Source: Elusimicrobiota bacterium
Lineage (GTDB): Bacteria > Elusimicrobiota > Elusimicrobia > Elusimicrobiales > UBA9959
Direction: 5' to 3'
Assembly: GCA_003500765.1 (NCBI GenBank)
Contig: DNQL01000262.1
Location: 1 to 23,357, forward strand
Length of the DNA stretch: 23,357 nt
The translations under genes were made by a program, and so were the position numbers. A model generated the notes under the pieces. It was not told the DNA's origin. It saw nothing but the letters and a program-made list of their open reading frames with translations, and ran no database searches. This document shows positions 1-8,349 of this stretch, in pieces (the first letter of the stretch is position 1; every line of letters starts with the position of its first letter).

Positions 1-242
1 TGCCGCTCAAGACCGCGCGCCTGGCCGCCGAGGCCGCCGCCGAGCTGCGCAAGTGCGGCGACGTCTCGTCCCACGTGATCTCCGACTACCGCAGCGCGCT
101 GTACCTGCTGGAGGCGGCGGTGAAGGGAGCGACGGAGAACGTTTTCATCAACGCCGAATCGCTCGACGACAAGGAGCTGGCCGCCCGCATGGTCGGGGAC
201 GCCCGCTCTTTCATCGAGAGCGTAAGCGCGGTCAAAGCTTAA
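1..242 (+). CDS. Formimidoyltetrahydrofolate cyclodeaminase, C-terminal part (5' end outside window)
   Basis: About 79 residues of an open frame run from the window edge (first whole codon at position 3) to TAA at 240-242. The family converts 5-formimidoyl-THF to 5,10-methenyl-THF and ammonia in the cytoplasm, the last one-carbon step of histidine breakdown through formiminoglutamate. The visible part is alpha-helical and alanine-rich. It contains A-L-x-L-L-E-A-A-V-K-G-A-x-x-N-V-x-I-N followed by S-L-D-D, which resembles the C-terminal end of the FTCD_C/FchA fold. hutH, hutU and hutI later in the window make the substrate for this route, which supports the call. The next gene starts 15 bp downstream after a GGGGAGAGG-type SD, so the two are probably cotranscribed. 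Only about 40% of a usual 200-residue protein is present, so it is not possible to tell a stand-alone enzyme from the C-terminal half of a bifunctional formiminotransferase-cyclodeaminase. Confidence 0.72.
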   Translation, partial: PLKTARLAAEAAAELRKCGDVSSHVISDYRSALYLLEAAVKGATENVFINAESLDDKELAARMVGDARSFIESVSAVKA

Positions 243-257
243 GGGGAGAGGTAAACG

Positions 258-1544
258 ATGCCCAGCATGGACTCTATTTCACGCGGACTGGTCCTCGACA
301 GCCTTAAGGAGTACGCCAAAAGGCGGCTTCCTTACGATCTGATAAGGGACCTGGACCAGGCCAACGAATTCCCGGCGGAGATACTCAAGGAGATGTACGA
401 CCCGGCCGTGCTGGGAGTGCACCTGCTGATGATCCCCGAAGAGTACGGCGGGGTCAGCGGCGGCACCTACGACATCTGCCGCGTCTGCGAAGCCCTGGCC
501 CGCATAGACCTGGGCATCGCCACTGGCGTCTTCGCCACTTTCCTGGGCACCGACCCCGTGAACGTCGGCGGCACGCAGGAGCAGAAGAATAAGTGGCTCA
601 ACAAGATAGCCAAAGAGAACCTGATGGTCGCCTACGCGGCCACCGAGGCCGACGCAGGAAGCGATCTTATCAACCTGCGCACCCGCGCCGAGCACGTGGT
701 CAAGAACGGCAAAATAGCCGGCTACCGCATAACCGGCAACAAGCAGTGGATCTCCAACGGCGGCGTGGCCGATCTTTACACCGTGCTGGCCATGGCCCCG
801 GGCGGCCCGTCCTGGTTCATAGTCGAGAGGAACATGGAGGGCTTCGCCCCCAATAAGCACGAGGACAAGCACGGCATCCGCCTTTCCAATACCGCCGCGC
901 TGGCGCTGGACAATGTCTACGTTCCCGTAGAGAACCTGATCGGCCTAGAGGAGGGAAAAGGTCTCCTGCAGGCGCAGGCCGTCTTCGGCTACACCCGCCT
1001 GATGGTCGCCGCCTTCGGGCTGGGCGCGGGCTGGGAGGCGCTGGAGCAGGCCATACGCTACAGCCAGCAGCGCATACAGGCCGGCGGACCGCTGAGCGAC
1101 AAGCAGGGCTACACCCACAAGCTCATAGTCCCGCACGCGGCGCGCCTGGAGGCGGCCCGCGCTTATATCGAGTACACCGCCAACCGGCTGGACGGCGGCG
1201 AGCACGGCCTGCAGACCGAAGGAGCCATCGCCAAGTATTCCGCCACCGAGAACGGCAACAAGGCGGCCGAGGACGCCATACAGGCGCTGGGCGGCTACGG
1301 CTACACCCGCGATTTCCCCGTCGAGAAGATCAAGCGCGATATCAAGATCACCTGCATCTACGAGGGCACCAGCGAGATCATGGAGATGACCATGTACCGC
1401 GGCCGCTGGCAGGAGCATCTCAAGAGCCGCGGCCGGTACTACCTGGACATGGCCGACGAGATGGACAAGCTCCACTCCTCCGTCCACGACTGCGGCGCCT
1501 ACGCCGCCGGGCTGGCCCTGCGCGCGCTGGGCGCCGTCATTTAA
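258..1544 (+). CDS. Acyl-CoA dehydrogenase, catalytic part (premature in-frame TAA)
   Basis: FAD-dependent acyl-CoA dehydrogenase, 428 residues as read. It would oxidise an acyl-CoA to the 2-enoyl-CoA, or run as an enoyl-CoA reductase, passing electrons to or from the Etf encoded just downstream. Family signatures are Y-A-A-T-E-x-D-A-G-S-D (about residues 130-140), the FAD-side K-Q-W-I-S-N-G-G (about 164-171), and I-Y-E-G-T-S-E-I-M near 367-375. Glu369 of the YEGT motif is in the catalytic-base position of short- and medium-chain enzymes. The start ATG follows a GGGGAGAGG SD. The frame stops at TAA 1542-1544, but the same frame continues as the next feature with recognisable C-terminal-domain sequence, giving 546 codons in total. 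That is close to the length of VLCAD/ACAD9-like enzymes with an extra helical domain. The fragment alone still covers the usual 380-residue catalytic fold, so it may be active. Confidence 0.85.
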   Translation: MPSMDSISRGLVLDSLKEYAKRRLPYDLIRDLDQANEFPAEILKEMYDPAVLGVHLLMIPEEYGGVSGGTYDICRVCEALARIDLGIATGVFATFLGTDPVNVGGTQEQKNKWLNKIAKENLMVAYAATEADAGSDLINLRTRAEHVVKNGKIAGYRITGNKQWISNGGVADLYTVLAMAPGGPSWFIVERNMEGFAPNKHEDKHGIRLSNTAALALDNVYVPVENLIGLEEGKGLLQAQAVFGYTRLMVAAFGLGAGWEALEQAIRYSQQRIQAGGPLSDKQGYTHKLIVPHAARLEAARAYIEYTANRLDGGEHGLQTEGAIAKYSATENGNKAAEDAIQALGGYGYTRDFPVEKIKRDIKITCIYEGTSEIMEMTMYRGRWQEHLKSRGRYYLDMADEMDKLHSSVHDCGAYAAGLALRALGAVI

Positions 1545-1553
1545 GAGTGCCGC

Positions 1554-1898
1554 GTGCAGAAGCTCACGCGCCACCAGCACGTCACCTTCAAACTGGGCCG
1601 GCTGATAGCCCTGGCCGAGACCGCGGCCTGCTTCGCGCGCGCCGCCGCTCCCGGCAAATATCCCGACAGCGTGCGCTTCGACGCCGGCGTCTATAAGGCG
1701 CTCTCCCGCGTCTATGCCCGCGAGGCCACGCTGACGCTGGCCGTCGAGGGCCTCGCGCTGGTGCTGGGCGCCTCCGACAATTCGTCGGGGTTGGCGGACT
1801 CCATGAACATGCCCGCCGTGCAGGAGGCCCAGAAAGGCCTGATAGCCGACATGGACCTGGCCGCGGCCGGGCTCAAGACCACTTTCAAGGCGAAGTAA
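1554..1898 (+). CDS. Acyl-CoA dehydrogenase C-terminal helical domain, separated by the stop codon
   Basis: About 114 residues in exactly the same frame as the preceding catalytic part (1554-258 = 1296 = 432 codons). It begins with K-L-T-R-H-Q-H-V-T-F-K-L-G, then I-A-L-A-E-T-A-A, a pattern seen in the C-terminal helical extension of long acyl-CoA dehydrogenases. The possible GTG start at 1554 lies nine bases after the TAA, with only a weak AAGAG before it. Separate translation would therefore have to be reinitiation. Its TAA (1896-1898) is followed 11 bp later by etfB behind a good SD (AAGGAGAG). I read this as the 3' part of one interrupted gene rather than an independent gene. Alternatives are a genuinely split two-chain enzyme, a recent nonsense mutation, or a base-call error. 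Confidence 0.6.
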   Translation: MQKLTRHQHVTFKLGRLIALAETAACFARAAAPGKYPDSVRFDAGVYKALSRVYAREATLTLAVEGLALVLGASDNSSGLADSMNMPAVQEAQKGLIADMDLAAAGLKTTFKAK

Positions 1899-1909
1899 GG
1901 AGAGAGCCG

Positions 1910-2701
1910 ATGAATATCGCAGTCTGCGTCAAACAGGTCCCCGACTCTACCGAGGTCAAGATCAATCCCGAGACGGGACACCTCATAAGGGCCGGGGTGC
2001 CGAGCATCATAAACCCCTACGACCACGCCGCGCTGGAGAACGCGCTGAACCTCAAGAAGGTGCACGGCGGCAAGGTCACGGTCATCTCGATGGGCCCGCC
2101 GCAGGCCCGCAGCGTGGTCCAGATGGGGCTGGCGCTGGGCGCCGACGAGGGCGTGCTGCTCTCCGACATGGCCTTCGCCGGATCCGACACCTGGTCCACT
2201 TCCTACGCCCTGGCCAAGGGCATCGCCAAAATAGGCAAGACCGACGCCATCTTCTGCGGCATGCAGGCAATAGACGGCGACACCGCCCAGACCGGCCCAG
2301 GCATAGCCCAGCAGCTGGGCATACCGCAGGTGACCTTCTGCGAGCACGTCGATATCGACGGCAGGAATTTCATCGCCCGGCGCCACATAGACGGCGGCCA
2401 CGAGATAGTAGAGGCCCGTCCTCCGGTCCTGTTCACGCTCCTGGTCCCCAAGAACTTTTGCCCGCGCTGGCCCTCGTTCCCCGAGATACACGGCTCCTCG
2501 AAGAAGCCCTATCACGTCTGGACCGCCGAGGATATCGGCGCCGAAAAGCAGTACCTCGGCCTGAAAGGCTCGCCCACCCAGGTCTCCCGGATATACCCGC
2601 CGCCGCAGCGCGAGAAGGCCGAGATGTTCACCGGCTCCTCGCATGAGGCGGCCGAGCACATCCTGGCCATAATGCGCCGCGGCCAGTTCATAGGCGAGTA
2701 A
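1910..2701 (+). CDS. etfB: Electron transfer flavoprotein, beta subunit (bifurcating-type)
   Basis: 263-residue EtfB that pairs with the next gene product to carry electrons to or from acyl-CoA dehydrogenase. The N-terminus M-N-I-A-V-C-V-K-Q-V-P-D is the classic EtfB start. The segment C-G-M-Q-A-I-D-G-D-T-A-Q-T-G-P at about 114-128 resembles the corresponding region of electron-bifurcating Etfs of anaerobes such as Acidaminococcus, where EtfB holds FAD instead of AMP. The start ATG has an AAGGAGAGAG SD at close range. The stop is 15 bp before etfA, so the subunits are probably made together. The bifurcating assignment rests on motif recall and on the ferredoxin domain of EtfA. The EtfB identity itself is secure. 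Confidence 0.93.
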   Translation: MNIAVCVKQVPDSTEVKINPETGHLIRAGVPSIINPYDHAALENALNLKKVHGGKVTVISMGPPQARSVVQMGLALGADEGVLLSDMAFAGSDTWSTSYALAKGIAKIGKTDAIFCGMQAIDGDTAQTGPGIAQQLGIPQVTFCEHVDIDGRNFIARRHIDGGHEIVEARPPVLFTLLVPKNFCPRWPSFPEIHGSSKKPYHVWTAEDIGAEKQYLGLKGSPTQVSRIYPPPQREKAEMFTGSSHEAAEHILAIMRRGQFIGE

Positions 2702-2716
2702 GGAGAAGCGACGAAT

Positions 2717-3922
2717 ATGATAGAAGTTTCCAGGAAATGCATAGGCTGCGGAAAGTGCGTGCCGGTCTGCCCCTTCGCCGCCATACAGATCGTAGATAAA
2801 CTGGCCGTGATGAACGAGGCCTGCACCCTCTGCGGCGCCTGCGTGCAGGTCTGCCCGGTCAAGGCCATAACCATCAACCGTGAGGAGGCCTCGGCCCGCC
2901 GCGACCTCTCCTCCTACAAGGGAGTCTGGGTCTACGTGGAACTGATGGACGTTCCCGGCAAAGGCCACGGCAAGAAGATACGGCCCGTCACCCTGGAGCT
3001 GCTCTCCGCCGGCCGTAAGCTCGCCGACGAGCTGGGCCAGGAGCTCTGCGCCGTGCTCATCGCCGAGAAGAACCAGGGCTGGGAGAAGGAACTGGGAGAG
3101 TACGGGGCCGACAAGGTCTACCTGGCCGAGAACCCCGAGTTCTTCGAGTATAACACCGACATTTTCGCCACCGCCATGATCGGCGTTATAAACCGCCACA
3201 AGCCCTCGGTCATGCTCTACCCCGCTTCGATACAGGGCCGGGACCTGGCGCCCCGGGTGTCGGCTTCGCTCTACGTCGGCCTGACCGCCGACTGCACCGC
3301 CCTGGCCGTACGCGACGGGCTGCTGGTGCAGTCCCGCCCGGCCTTCGGCGGCAATATCATGGCGGACATCCTCAGCCCCAACTCCAGGCCCCAGATGGCC
3401 ACCGTGCGACCCAATGTCATGAAGATAGACGAGCCCCGCCCCGGCCGCACGGCCATCGTGGTGCGCGAGGAGATAAAGATAGACAAGGGCCTGCGCCGGG
3501 TCAAGGTGCTGGAGCGTAAGCTGGCGCATGACAAGGCCGGCGCGAAGATAGAGGAGGCCCGCGTGATAGTTTCGGGCGGGCGCGGCCTCAAGACGCGGGA
3601 GAAGTTCAAGCTGCTCGAAGACCTCTCCGCGCTGCTCGGCGGCGTGGTCGGCGCTTCGCGCGCCGCCGTGGACATGGGCTTCAAGGAGAAGACCCACCAG
3701 GTCGGCCAGAGCGGCACCACCGTCTCGCCCAAGCTTTACCTGGCCTGCGGCATCTCGGGCGCGGTCCAGCACATAGTCGGCATGAAGGCCTCGGATATCA
3801 TCGTCGCGGTCAACAAGGACCCCAACGCGCCGATCTTCAATGTCGCCAGGTACGGCGTCGTCGGGGACGTGCACGAGATAGTCCCGAAGCTGATAGAAAC
3901 GCTGAAGAAGAAGGGGAAATAG
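2717..3922 (+). CDS. etfA: Electron transfer flavoprotein alpha subunit with N-terminal 2x[4Fe-4S] ferredoxin domain
   Basis: 401-residue fusion. Residues 1-60 form a bacterial ferredoxin domain with two C-x2-C-x2-C-x3-C-P motifs (Cys8/11/14/18 and Cys36/39/42/46). The rest is EtfA: an N-terminal Rossmann-like domain, then the FAD domain with [12 protein letters not shown] (about 306-317), Q-V-G-Q-S-G-T, and [10 protein letters not shown]. Known proteins with this layout include the alpha subunit of the caffeyl-CoA reductase/Etf complex of Acetobacterium, where the extra clusters handle ferredoxin electrons during flavin-based bifurcation. With the acyl-CoA dehydrogenase and EtfB upstream, the simplest reading is a cytoplasmic complex coupling enoyl-CoA reduction by NADH to ferredoxin reduction, or the reverse. 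The direction is an inference. SD TAAGGAG overlaps the etfB stop. The gene ends in TAG and an intrinsic terminator follows within 10 bp. Confidence 0.93.
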   Translation: MIEVSRKCIGCGKCVPVCPFAAIQIVDKLAVMNEACTLCGACVQVCPVKAITINREEASARRDLSSYKGVWVYVELMDVPGKGHGKKIRPVTLELLSAGRKLADELGQELCAVLIAEKNQGWEKELGEYGADKVYLAENPEFFEYNTDIFATAMIGVINRHKPSVMLYPASIQGRDLAPRVSASLYVGLTADCTALAVRDGLLVQSRPAFGGNIMADILSPNSRPQMATVRPNVMKIDEPRPGRTAIVVREEIKIDKGLRRVKVLERKLAHDKAGAKIEEARVIVSGGRGLKTREKFKLLEDLSALLGGVVGASRAAVDMGFKEKTHQVGQSGTTVSPKLYLACGISGAVQHIVGMKASDIIVAVNKDPNAPIFNVARYGVVGDVHEIVPKLIETLKKKGK

Positions 3923-3929
3923 CCCGCCG

Positions 3930-3958
3930 CCGGGAGGCGGGGGCCTCCCGGTCTTTTT
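3930..3958 (+). terminator. Intrinsic terminator after etfA
   Basis: A perfect 9-bp GC-rich stem (3930-3938 CCGGGAGGC with 3943-3951 GCCTCCCGG) around a GGGG loop is followed by TCTTTTT. It lies 8 bp after the etfA stop and closes the cyclodeaminase-acd-etfBA unit. Confidence 0.85.
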
Positions 3959-3970
3959 AGCGGCGGAGCG

Positions 3971-3999
3971 GGCCCCTGTCCGGGGGCCAACGGCTTTTT
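3971..3999 (+). other. Second GC hairpin with T-tract immediately before the kinase start
   Basis: GGCCCC (3971-3976) pairs with GGGGCC (3983-3988) around a 6-nt loop. Seven bases later TTTTT (3995-3999) directly abuts the GTG start of the histidine kinase gene. No Shine-Dalgarno sequence is visible between hairpin and start. It may be a back-up terminator or an RNA structure affecting kinase translation; the sequence cannot decide. Confidence 0.4.
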
Positions 4000-6015
4000 G
4001 TGACCTTATTCAACCGCCTCCTGCTCATAATATTCGGCATAGGCCTGATACCGATAATCCCTACCGGCGGCTTCCTCTTCTATTACCAGTCCGTCGCCAA
4101 AGATAACGTCCTTACGCTGCACCAGAGCCTCTCGGGCATGGCCGGGGTCGCGGCCTCGTCGCACCTTGAGGCGCTGGTCAAAGAGGTCTCCTGGCTGGCC
4201 TCCTCCGCCGGCAAGGACGGGAAAAAACTTGTGTCTTCGGCCCTGGGGCGCCAGGGGCGGTTCGCGCTGGCGGCCGTGCTGGACGGGCGGGGCCGCGAAC
4301 TGCACAAGGAAGGGACTTTCCAGGCCAAGCGGCTGTTCGGCGAACTCGATTTCTCCGGCAGCCCTCTTTTCGTCTCCGCCTCCGCTTCCGGCAAGCCCGC
4401 CTTCGGCAACTTCGAACTGGTCTACGACCTGCCGGTCTGCCACCTCTTCTACCCGCTGGAGGGAGGACGCTGGTTCTTCGCCGCCGTCGACCTGAGGGAG
4501 CTTTTCGCCCTGCTGTCGCGGCAGAGCATAGGCTCCTCCGGAGGGATTTACCTGGCCGATTCCTCCGGCGGGCTTTTCGGTTCCCCCGCCGGAGTGCCTC
4601 CGGTCGATCCCGACGCGCTCAAGGACCTTTTTTCCGGCGAAGCGCGCTACTCCTCCGGCATAGCCGCGAGGGGCGGTTCATACATCGGCGCTTTCAGCCC
4701 CGTGCCCGGCTTCGACCTGATGGTGGTGACCCTGCAGGCCAGGCACGACGCCTTCCGCGGCATCAACCTTATAACCTCGCTCATAATCTTCTTCCTGCTG
4801 TCCATATCCACCGTGTTCTATTTTTCCGCGCTGCTGCTCAGCCGCCGCCTCATCGGCCCCGTGGGGGAGCTGATGTCGGGAGCCGCGCGGGTAACCGGGC
4901 AGAATTTCAAGGAACCCGTCAGGGAAGACACCGGCATAAGGGAGTTCGCCGAGCTGCTCAAGGCTTTCAACGCTATGATGCGGGAGGTGGACCGGTACCA
5001 GGAGATGCAGGTGGAGAAGGTCCTGGAGGAGAAGCAGAAGACCGACCTGCTCATCAGCCTGCTGCACGACGCCATGATACTCTGCGACCTGCGGGGGGAA
5101 CTGGTCTACGCCAACGCGCGCGCCCGCTCCCTGCTCGGCCTTGGCCAGGCCGCCGGCGAGGACGAGTCTTCACGCCGTAAGATAAGCGATATCGTAAAAC
5201 TCCGTTCGACTAAAGGAGAGGTCATAAGCCTGACCAACCCTTCCGGCGAGCAGCTCTGGTTCCGCGTGAACATACAGGTGCTCTCGCCAAGGAAGCAGAA
5301 ACCGGCTATTTTCATCCTGCTGCGCGACGTTACCGCCGAGAGGCAGCTGCAGGTCATGAAGGACGACTTCTTCCATTCCGTGGCTCACGACCTGCGCGCG
5401 CCGCTGCTGTCCATGCAGGGACATATACGACTTCTTGAAAAAAACCTCTCCGGCGACGCCGAAAAGTCCGGGCGGCTGGCCGAGATAAAATCGTCCAGCT
5501 CGCGAATTTTCGAGCTGCTCGAGAATATTCTGGATATATCGCGCATGGAGAGCGGCAGCGTTAAGCTAAACAGGGAGGACTTCCCCGCGTCCGGCCTGGC
5601 GGAAGCGGCCGCTTCCAGGTTCCGCCACCTATTCGAAGAAAAAAAGATAGTTTTCGATCTGTCCGTTCCGGAGGGGCTGGAGATGAGCGGCGACAGGAAG
5701 ATGCTCGAGCGCCTGCTGGAGAACCTGCTCTCAAACGCGCTGAAGTTCACCCCCGGCGGGGGGAGGGTTTCCGTTTCAGCCGCTCCAGCCGAGGGGGGGG
5801 CGGAGTTCATAGTGGAGGACACAGGCCCCGGGATACCGGAAGGAGAGCTTGAAAGCGTCTTCGACAAGTACGCCCGGGCCAGGGGCGCCGACAAGCCGGG
5901 CTTCGGCCTGGGTCTGGCGATAGTTAAGCGGATAGTCGAACTGCACGGCGGGCGTATCAGGGCGGAGGCCGGGAAAGGCGGCGGTACCCGCTTTATTGTT
6001 GCGATCCCGGGCTGA
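4000..6015 (+). CDS. Membrane sensor histidine kinase (TM - extracytoplasmic sensor - TM - HAMP - PAS - HisKA - HATPase)
   Basis: 671 residues. TM1 is at about 6-28. A Cache-like extracytoplasmic region follows to about 255, then TM2 (about 257-280), HAMP (about 283-345, running into a charged coiled coil), a PAS domain (about 345-445) and the dimerisation helix with [10 protein letters not shown]. His463 is the expected phospho-acceptor. The ATPase domain has the N box [14 protein letters not shown], the G1 box D-T-G-P-G-I-P, and the G2 box [10 protein letters not shown]. All catalytic motifs are intact, so it should autophosphorylate and pass phosphate to a response regulator. None is encoded next to it, so it is an orphan and its signal is unknown. 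GTG is chosen as start because the first membrane segment begins five residues later and no upstream start has an SD. A terminator upstream separates it from etfA. Confidence 0.9.
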   Translation: MTLFNRLLLIIFGIGLIPIIPTGGFLFYYQSVAKDNVLTLHQSLSGMAGVAASSHLEALVKEVSWLASSAGKDGKKLVSSALGRQGRFALAAVLDGRGRELHKEGTFQAKRLFGELDFSGSPLFVSASASGKPAFGNFELVYDLPVCHLFYPLEGGRWFFAAVDLRELFALLSRQSIGSSGGIYLADSSGGLFGSPAGVPPVDPDALKDLFSGEARYSSGIAARGGSYIGAFSPVPGFDLMVVTLQARHDAFRGINLITSLIIFFLLSISTVFYFSALLLSRRLIGPVGELMSGAARVTGQNFKEPVREDTGIREFAELLKAFNAMMREVDRYQEMQVEKVLEEKQKTDLLISLLHDAMILCDLRGELVYANARARSLLGLGQAAGEDESSRRKISDIVKLRSTKGEVISLTNPSGEQLWFRVNIQVLSPRKQKPAIFILLRDVTAERQLQVMKDDFFHSVAHDLRAPLLSMQGHIRLLEKNLSGDAEKSGRLAEIKSSSSRIFELLENILDISRMESGSVKLNREDFPASGLAEAAASRFRHLFEEKKIVFDLSVPEGLEMSGDRKMLERLLENLLSNALKFTPGGGRVSVSAAPAEGGAEFIVEDTGPGIPEGELESVFDKYARARGADKPGFGLGLAIVKRIVELHGGRIRAEAGKGGGTRFIVAIPG

Positions 6016-6031
6016 TCCCCGCGGCACCGGG

Positions 6032-6060
6032 TTTAGTTTTCGCGGTAATATTATTATAAT
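6032..6060 (+). promoter_or_regulatory. Putative sigma-70 promoter for the cyclase-hut unit
   Basis: A consensus -10 TATAAT (6055-6060) lies in an AT-rich island of an otherwise GC-rich region. A weak -35 match TTTAGT (6032-6037) sits exactly 17 bp upstream. Transcription would start near 6067, leaving about 70 nt of leader before the cyclase start at 6138. It is the clearest promoter in the window and precedes ten same-strand genes. Confidence 0.6.
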
Positions 6061-6091
6061 GATAAATACAGCGTGAGATTTTCTAAAAATA

Positions 6092-6110
6092 CCGGGCCCG
6101 TTTTGCCCGG
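6092..6110 (+). other. Short hairpin in the 5' leader of the cyclase gene
   Basis: CCGGGC (6092-6097) can pair with GCCCGG (6105-6110) around a CCGTTTT loop, between the predicted transcription start and the SD. There is no downstream T-tract, so it is not an intrinsic terminator as it stands. It may be a leader structure with a regulatory role or a chance GC palindrome. Confidence 0.35.
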
Positions 6111-6121
6111 GCGCAGCCCTT

Positions 6122-6126
6122 GGAGA
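6122..6126 (+). promoter_or_regulatory. Ribosome binding site fixing the cyclase start at ATG 6138
   Basis: GGAGA lies 11 bases before the ATG at 6138. An in-frame TTG at 6120 would start inside this SD and adds only six residues, so the ATG is preferred. Confidence 0.6.
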
Positions 6127-6137
6127 ACAGAGACCGT

Positions 6138-8342
6138 ATGAAAAAACCGAATCAGGGAGCCACTTCCAGGTATATACTCCTTTTCGCGGCCGGTTTCAGC
6201 GTAATAGTTCTTGTCACGCTTCTTTTTGAATGGGCTAACCCGTCCAAGGGCTGGCTCCGTTCGATAAATAATTCCTGGGTCAATCTCAAGATCAAGGTCC
6301 CCCGTCACGTGGGCCCGGTCCTTTCCTTCGACGAGGAGATGCTGTCTAATCCTGAAAGCTTCTATACATACGGCTACGGGAAATTCATTAACCGTCCGGC
6401 GGACGAGCGCATCGTCATAGCGGCCATAGACACGTACACGGTCAATAAGCTCGGTTACCCCTTCCCCAGGCATTATTACGGGGCGATGATAGATAAGCTC
6501 AACAAGCTGGGCGCCAAGACCATAGTCATGGACGTTTTCACCGTCGATCCCGCCCCCACCGGGGCCGCGAGCGACAGGGTGTACGTTGACGCGGTAAAGA
6601 GGGCGAAGAACGTCTCCAGTCTCATCGAGTTCACGCGCGCTCCGAATCCCAATGAGGCGCACCGCTTCGTCCTTCCCATAAAGGGCCTTTCCGAGGCCAG
6701 CGAGTTCATGTCGATCCCGAACATGGACGCCACCCTGGGCCATTCGGATAACATAATCAGGAAAGTCTATCTTTTCGACCCGGACGCCGCGTACCTGGAC
6801 GTCCCCGGGCTTAAGATGAAATGCCCCGAGACGGACTGCGGCCATCTCGGCATCGCCGGGCTGTCCGCCGTGGCCTACGCCAGCTATAACGGGCTGAAAC
6901 TTCATCAGGTGATGGAAAAGTTCGGGGAAGACCCCATCAGCCTCAACTTCAGGCACCCGCAGGTCCGCAAAGCCCACCCGGGCTGGTCCAGGGACGATTC
7001 CACCATTTTCTCCACCTATCGCTTCGTGTCGGTCAAGGACATTATAGACGGCCGGCTTTCCGAAGACGAGAAGAAGGCGATAAAGGGGGGGATAATCCTG
7101 GTGGGGTCCACCGCCACGGGCGCTTTCGATCATTATCCCTCGCCCTTCTTCCCCAACATGCCCGGGGTGGAGATCCACGCAACGGCGCTGGATAACCTGC
7201 TCAACGACGATTTCCTCCGGCCTTTCGACCAGCTGTTGCTGGTGCTGATAATGATGACGGTCATCTGGCTGCCCATACTGCTGAGGAAGCGCCCCATCTC
7301 GGTCATAGTCGCCGCGGTCGGGGGGACTCTCCTCCTGTTCCTGGTCATGGATATCTACCTCCACTATAAGCTCCACGAGTTCATCTTCGGGTATGTCGTG
7401 GTGGGAATGCTGCTGCCTTTCGTTTTCGTGACCGTTTACAAGGCCCTGGCCGAAGGTCAGGAGAAGCGCTGGATCAAGAACACCTTCGGGCAGTACCTGT
7501 CGCCCAAGGTCGTGGACCTGATCACCAAGGACCCCTCCAAGCTTTCCCTGGGCGGCGAGAAGCGCGACATGACGGCCTTCTTTCTGGACCTGGCCGGCTT
7601 TACCACCATGTCGGAGAAGCTGACCCCGGAAGAGCTGACGGCCATGCTGGTGGAATATCTTTCGGCTTTCACCGATGTGATCCTGAAATACGACGGTACC
7701 GTGGACAAATATATCGGCGACTGCGTCGTTGCCTTCTGGAACGCCCCTCTGGACCAGGCGGACCACCGCAAGCTGGGCGTGATGGCGGCCATAGATTGTC
7801 AGAAAGAGCTGGCGCGCCTCAACGAGGCCCTCACCCAGTTCGAGATAAAGCCCAAGTGCCGCGTCGGCGTCAACTCCGGGCCGATGGTCGTCGGCAACAT
7901 GGGCTCCCGCTCCCGCCTCTCCTACACCGTGATGGGAGACTCCGTCAACATGGCTTCCCGCATGGAGGGAGCCAACAAGTTCTTCGGCTCCAAGATAATG
8001 ACCAGCGAGTATACCTTCGAGGACCTCAAGGACCAGTTCGACTACCGCTACCTCGGCAGCATACGCGTGGTGGGCAAGGTTATCCCGGTTAAGGTCTACG
8101 AGCCTTTCGCCCTGAAGGGGGAGGCGCCGCCCGACGTGAAGGAGATGCTCAGGCATTACGAGGCGGGCCTTGAGAAGTTCTACAAGGGCGAGTACAAGGC
8201 CTCGGTCGGGGACTTCAAGGCCGCCCTGGCCGCCCGTCCCGGCGACGGGCCTTCCCAGTACTATATCGACACGGCGGAAGAGTACTCCAAGAACCCGCCC
8301 AAGGACTGGGACCAGTCCTTTACTCTGACCTCCAAGGGATGA
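6138..8342 (+). CDS. CHASE2-domain class III adenylate cyclase, membrane-bound
   Basis: 734 residues. There is one N-terminal TM (about 12-30), then an extracytoplasmic CHASE2 sensor (about 40-355, containing D-E-R-I-V-I-A-A-I-D and, near the end, G-G-I-I-L-V-G-S-T-A). Three membrane helices (about 364-381, 387-409, 415-436) lead to a cytoplasmic class III nucleotidyl cyclase domain (about 475-655) and a short TPR-like C-terminus. Metal-binding Asp484 (F-L-D-L-A-G-F-T) and Asp528 (K-Y-I-G-D) are 44 residues apart, as in active cyclases. V-N-M-A-S-R supplies the transition-state Asn and Arg. The Lys of DKYIGD and the Thr of Y-T-V-M-G-D fit the Lys/Thr pair common in bacterial adenylate cyclases, so cAMP is the likelier product. 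It is the first gene of the long unit that carries hutHUI, and its stop is 7 bp from the next start. This places a cAMP signal ahead of histidine catabolism. Confidence 0.9.
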   Translation: MKKPNQGATSRYILLFAAGFSVIVLVTLLFEWANPSKGWLRSINNSWVNLKIKVPRHVGPVLSFDEEMLSNPESFYTYGYGKFINRPADERIVIAAIDTYTVNKLGYPFPRHYYGAMIDKLNKLGAKTIVMDVFTVDPAPTGAASDRVYVDAVKRAKNVSSLIEFTRAPNPNEAHRFVLPIKGLSEASEFMSIPNMDATLGHSDNIIRKVYLFDPDAAYLDVPGLKMKCPETDCGHLGIAGLSAVAYASYNGLKLHQVMEKFGEDPISLNFRHPQVRKAHPGWSRDDSTIFSTYRFVSVKDIIDGRLSEDEKKAIKGGIILVGSTATGAFDHYPSPFFPNMPGVEIHATALDNLLNDDFLRPFDQLLLVLIMMTVIWLPILLRKRPISVIVAAVGGTLLLFLVMDIYLHYKLHEFIFGYVVVGMLLPFVFVTVYKALAEGQEKRWIKNTFGQYLSPKVVDLITKDPSKLSLGGEKRDMTAFFLDLAGFTTMSEKLTPEELTAMLVEYLSAFTDVILKYDGTVDKYIGDCVVAFWNAPLDQADHRKLGVMAAIDCQKELARLNEALTQFEIKPKCRVGVNSGPMVVGNMGSRSRLSYTVMGDSVNMASRMEGANKFFGSKIMTSEYTFEDLKDQFDYRYLGSIRVVGKVIPVKVYEPFALKGEAPPDVKEMLRHYEAGLEKFYKGEYKASVGDFKAALAARPGDGPSQYYIDTAEEYSKNPPKDWDQSFTLTSKG

Positions 8343-8349
8343 CGCGCGA

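Noticed and set aside
1712..3874. A 720-codon minus-strand open frame opposite etfB and etfA
   Set aside because: It is the antisense shadow of strongly supported genes; its translation is low-complexity, rich in His, Gly, Arg and Val, with no domain.
6006..6040. A weak CCCGG/CCGGG hairpin followed by TTTAGTTTT after the kinase gene
   Set aside because: Only a 5-bp stem with a 16-nt loop, overlapping the proposed -35 region; too weak to call a terminator.
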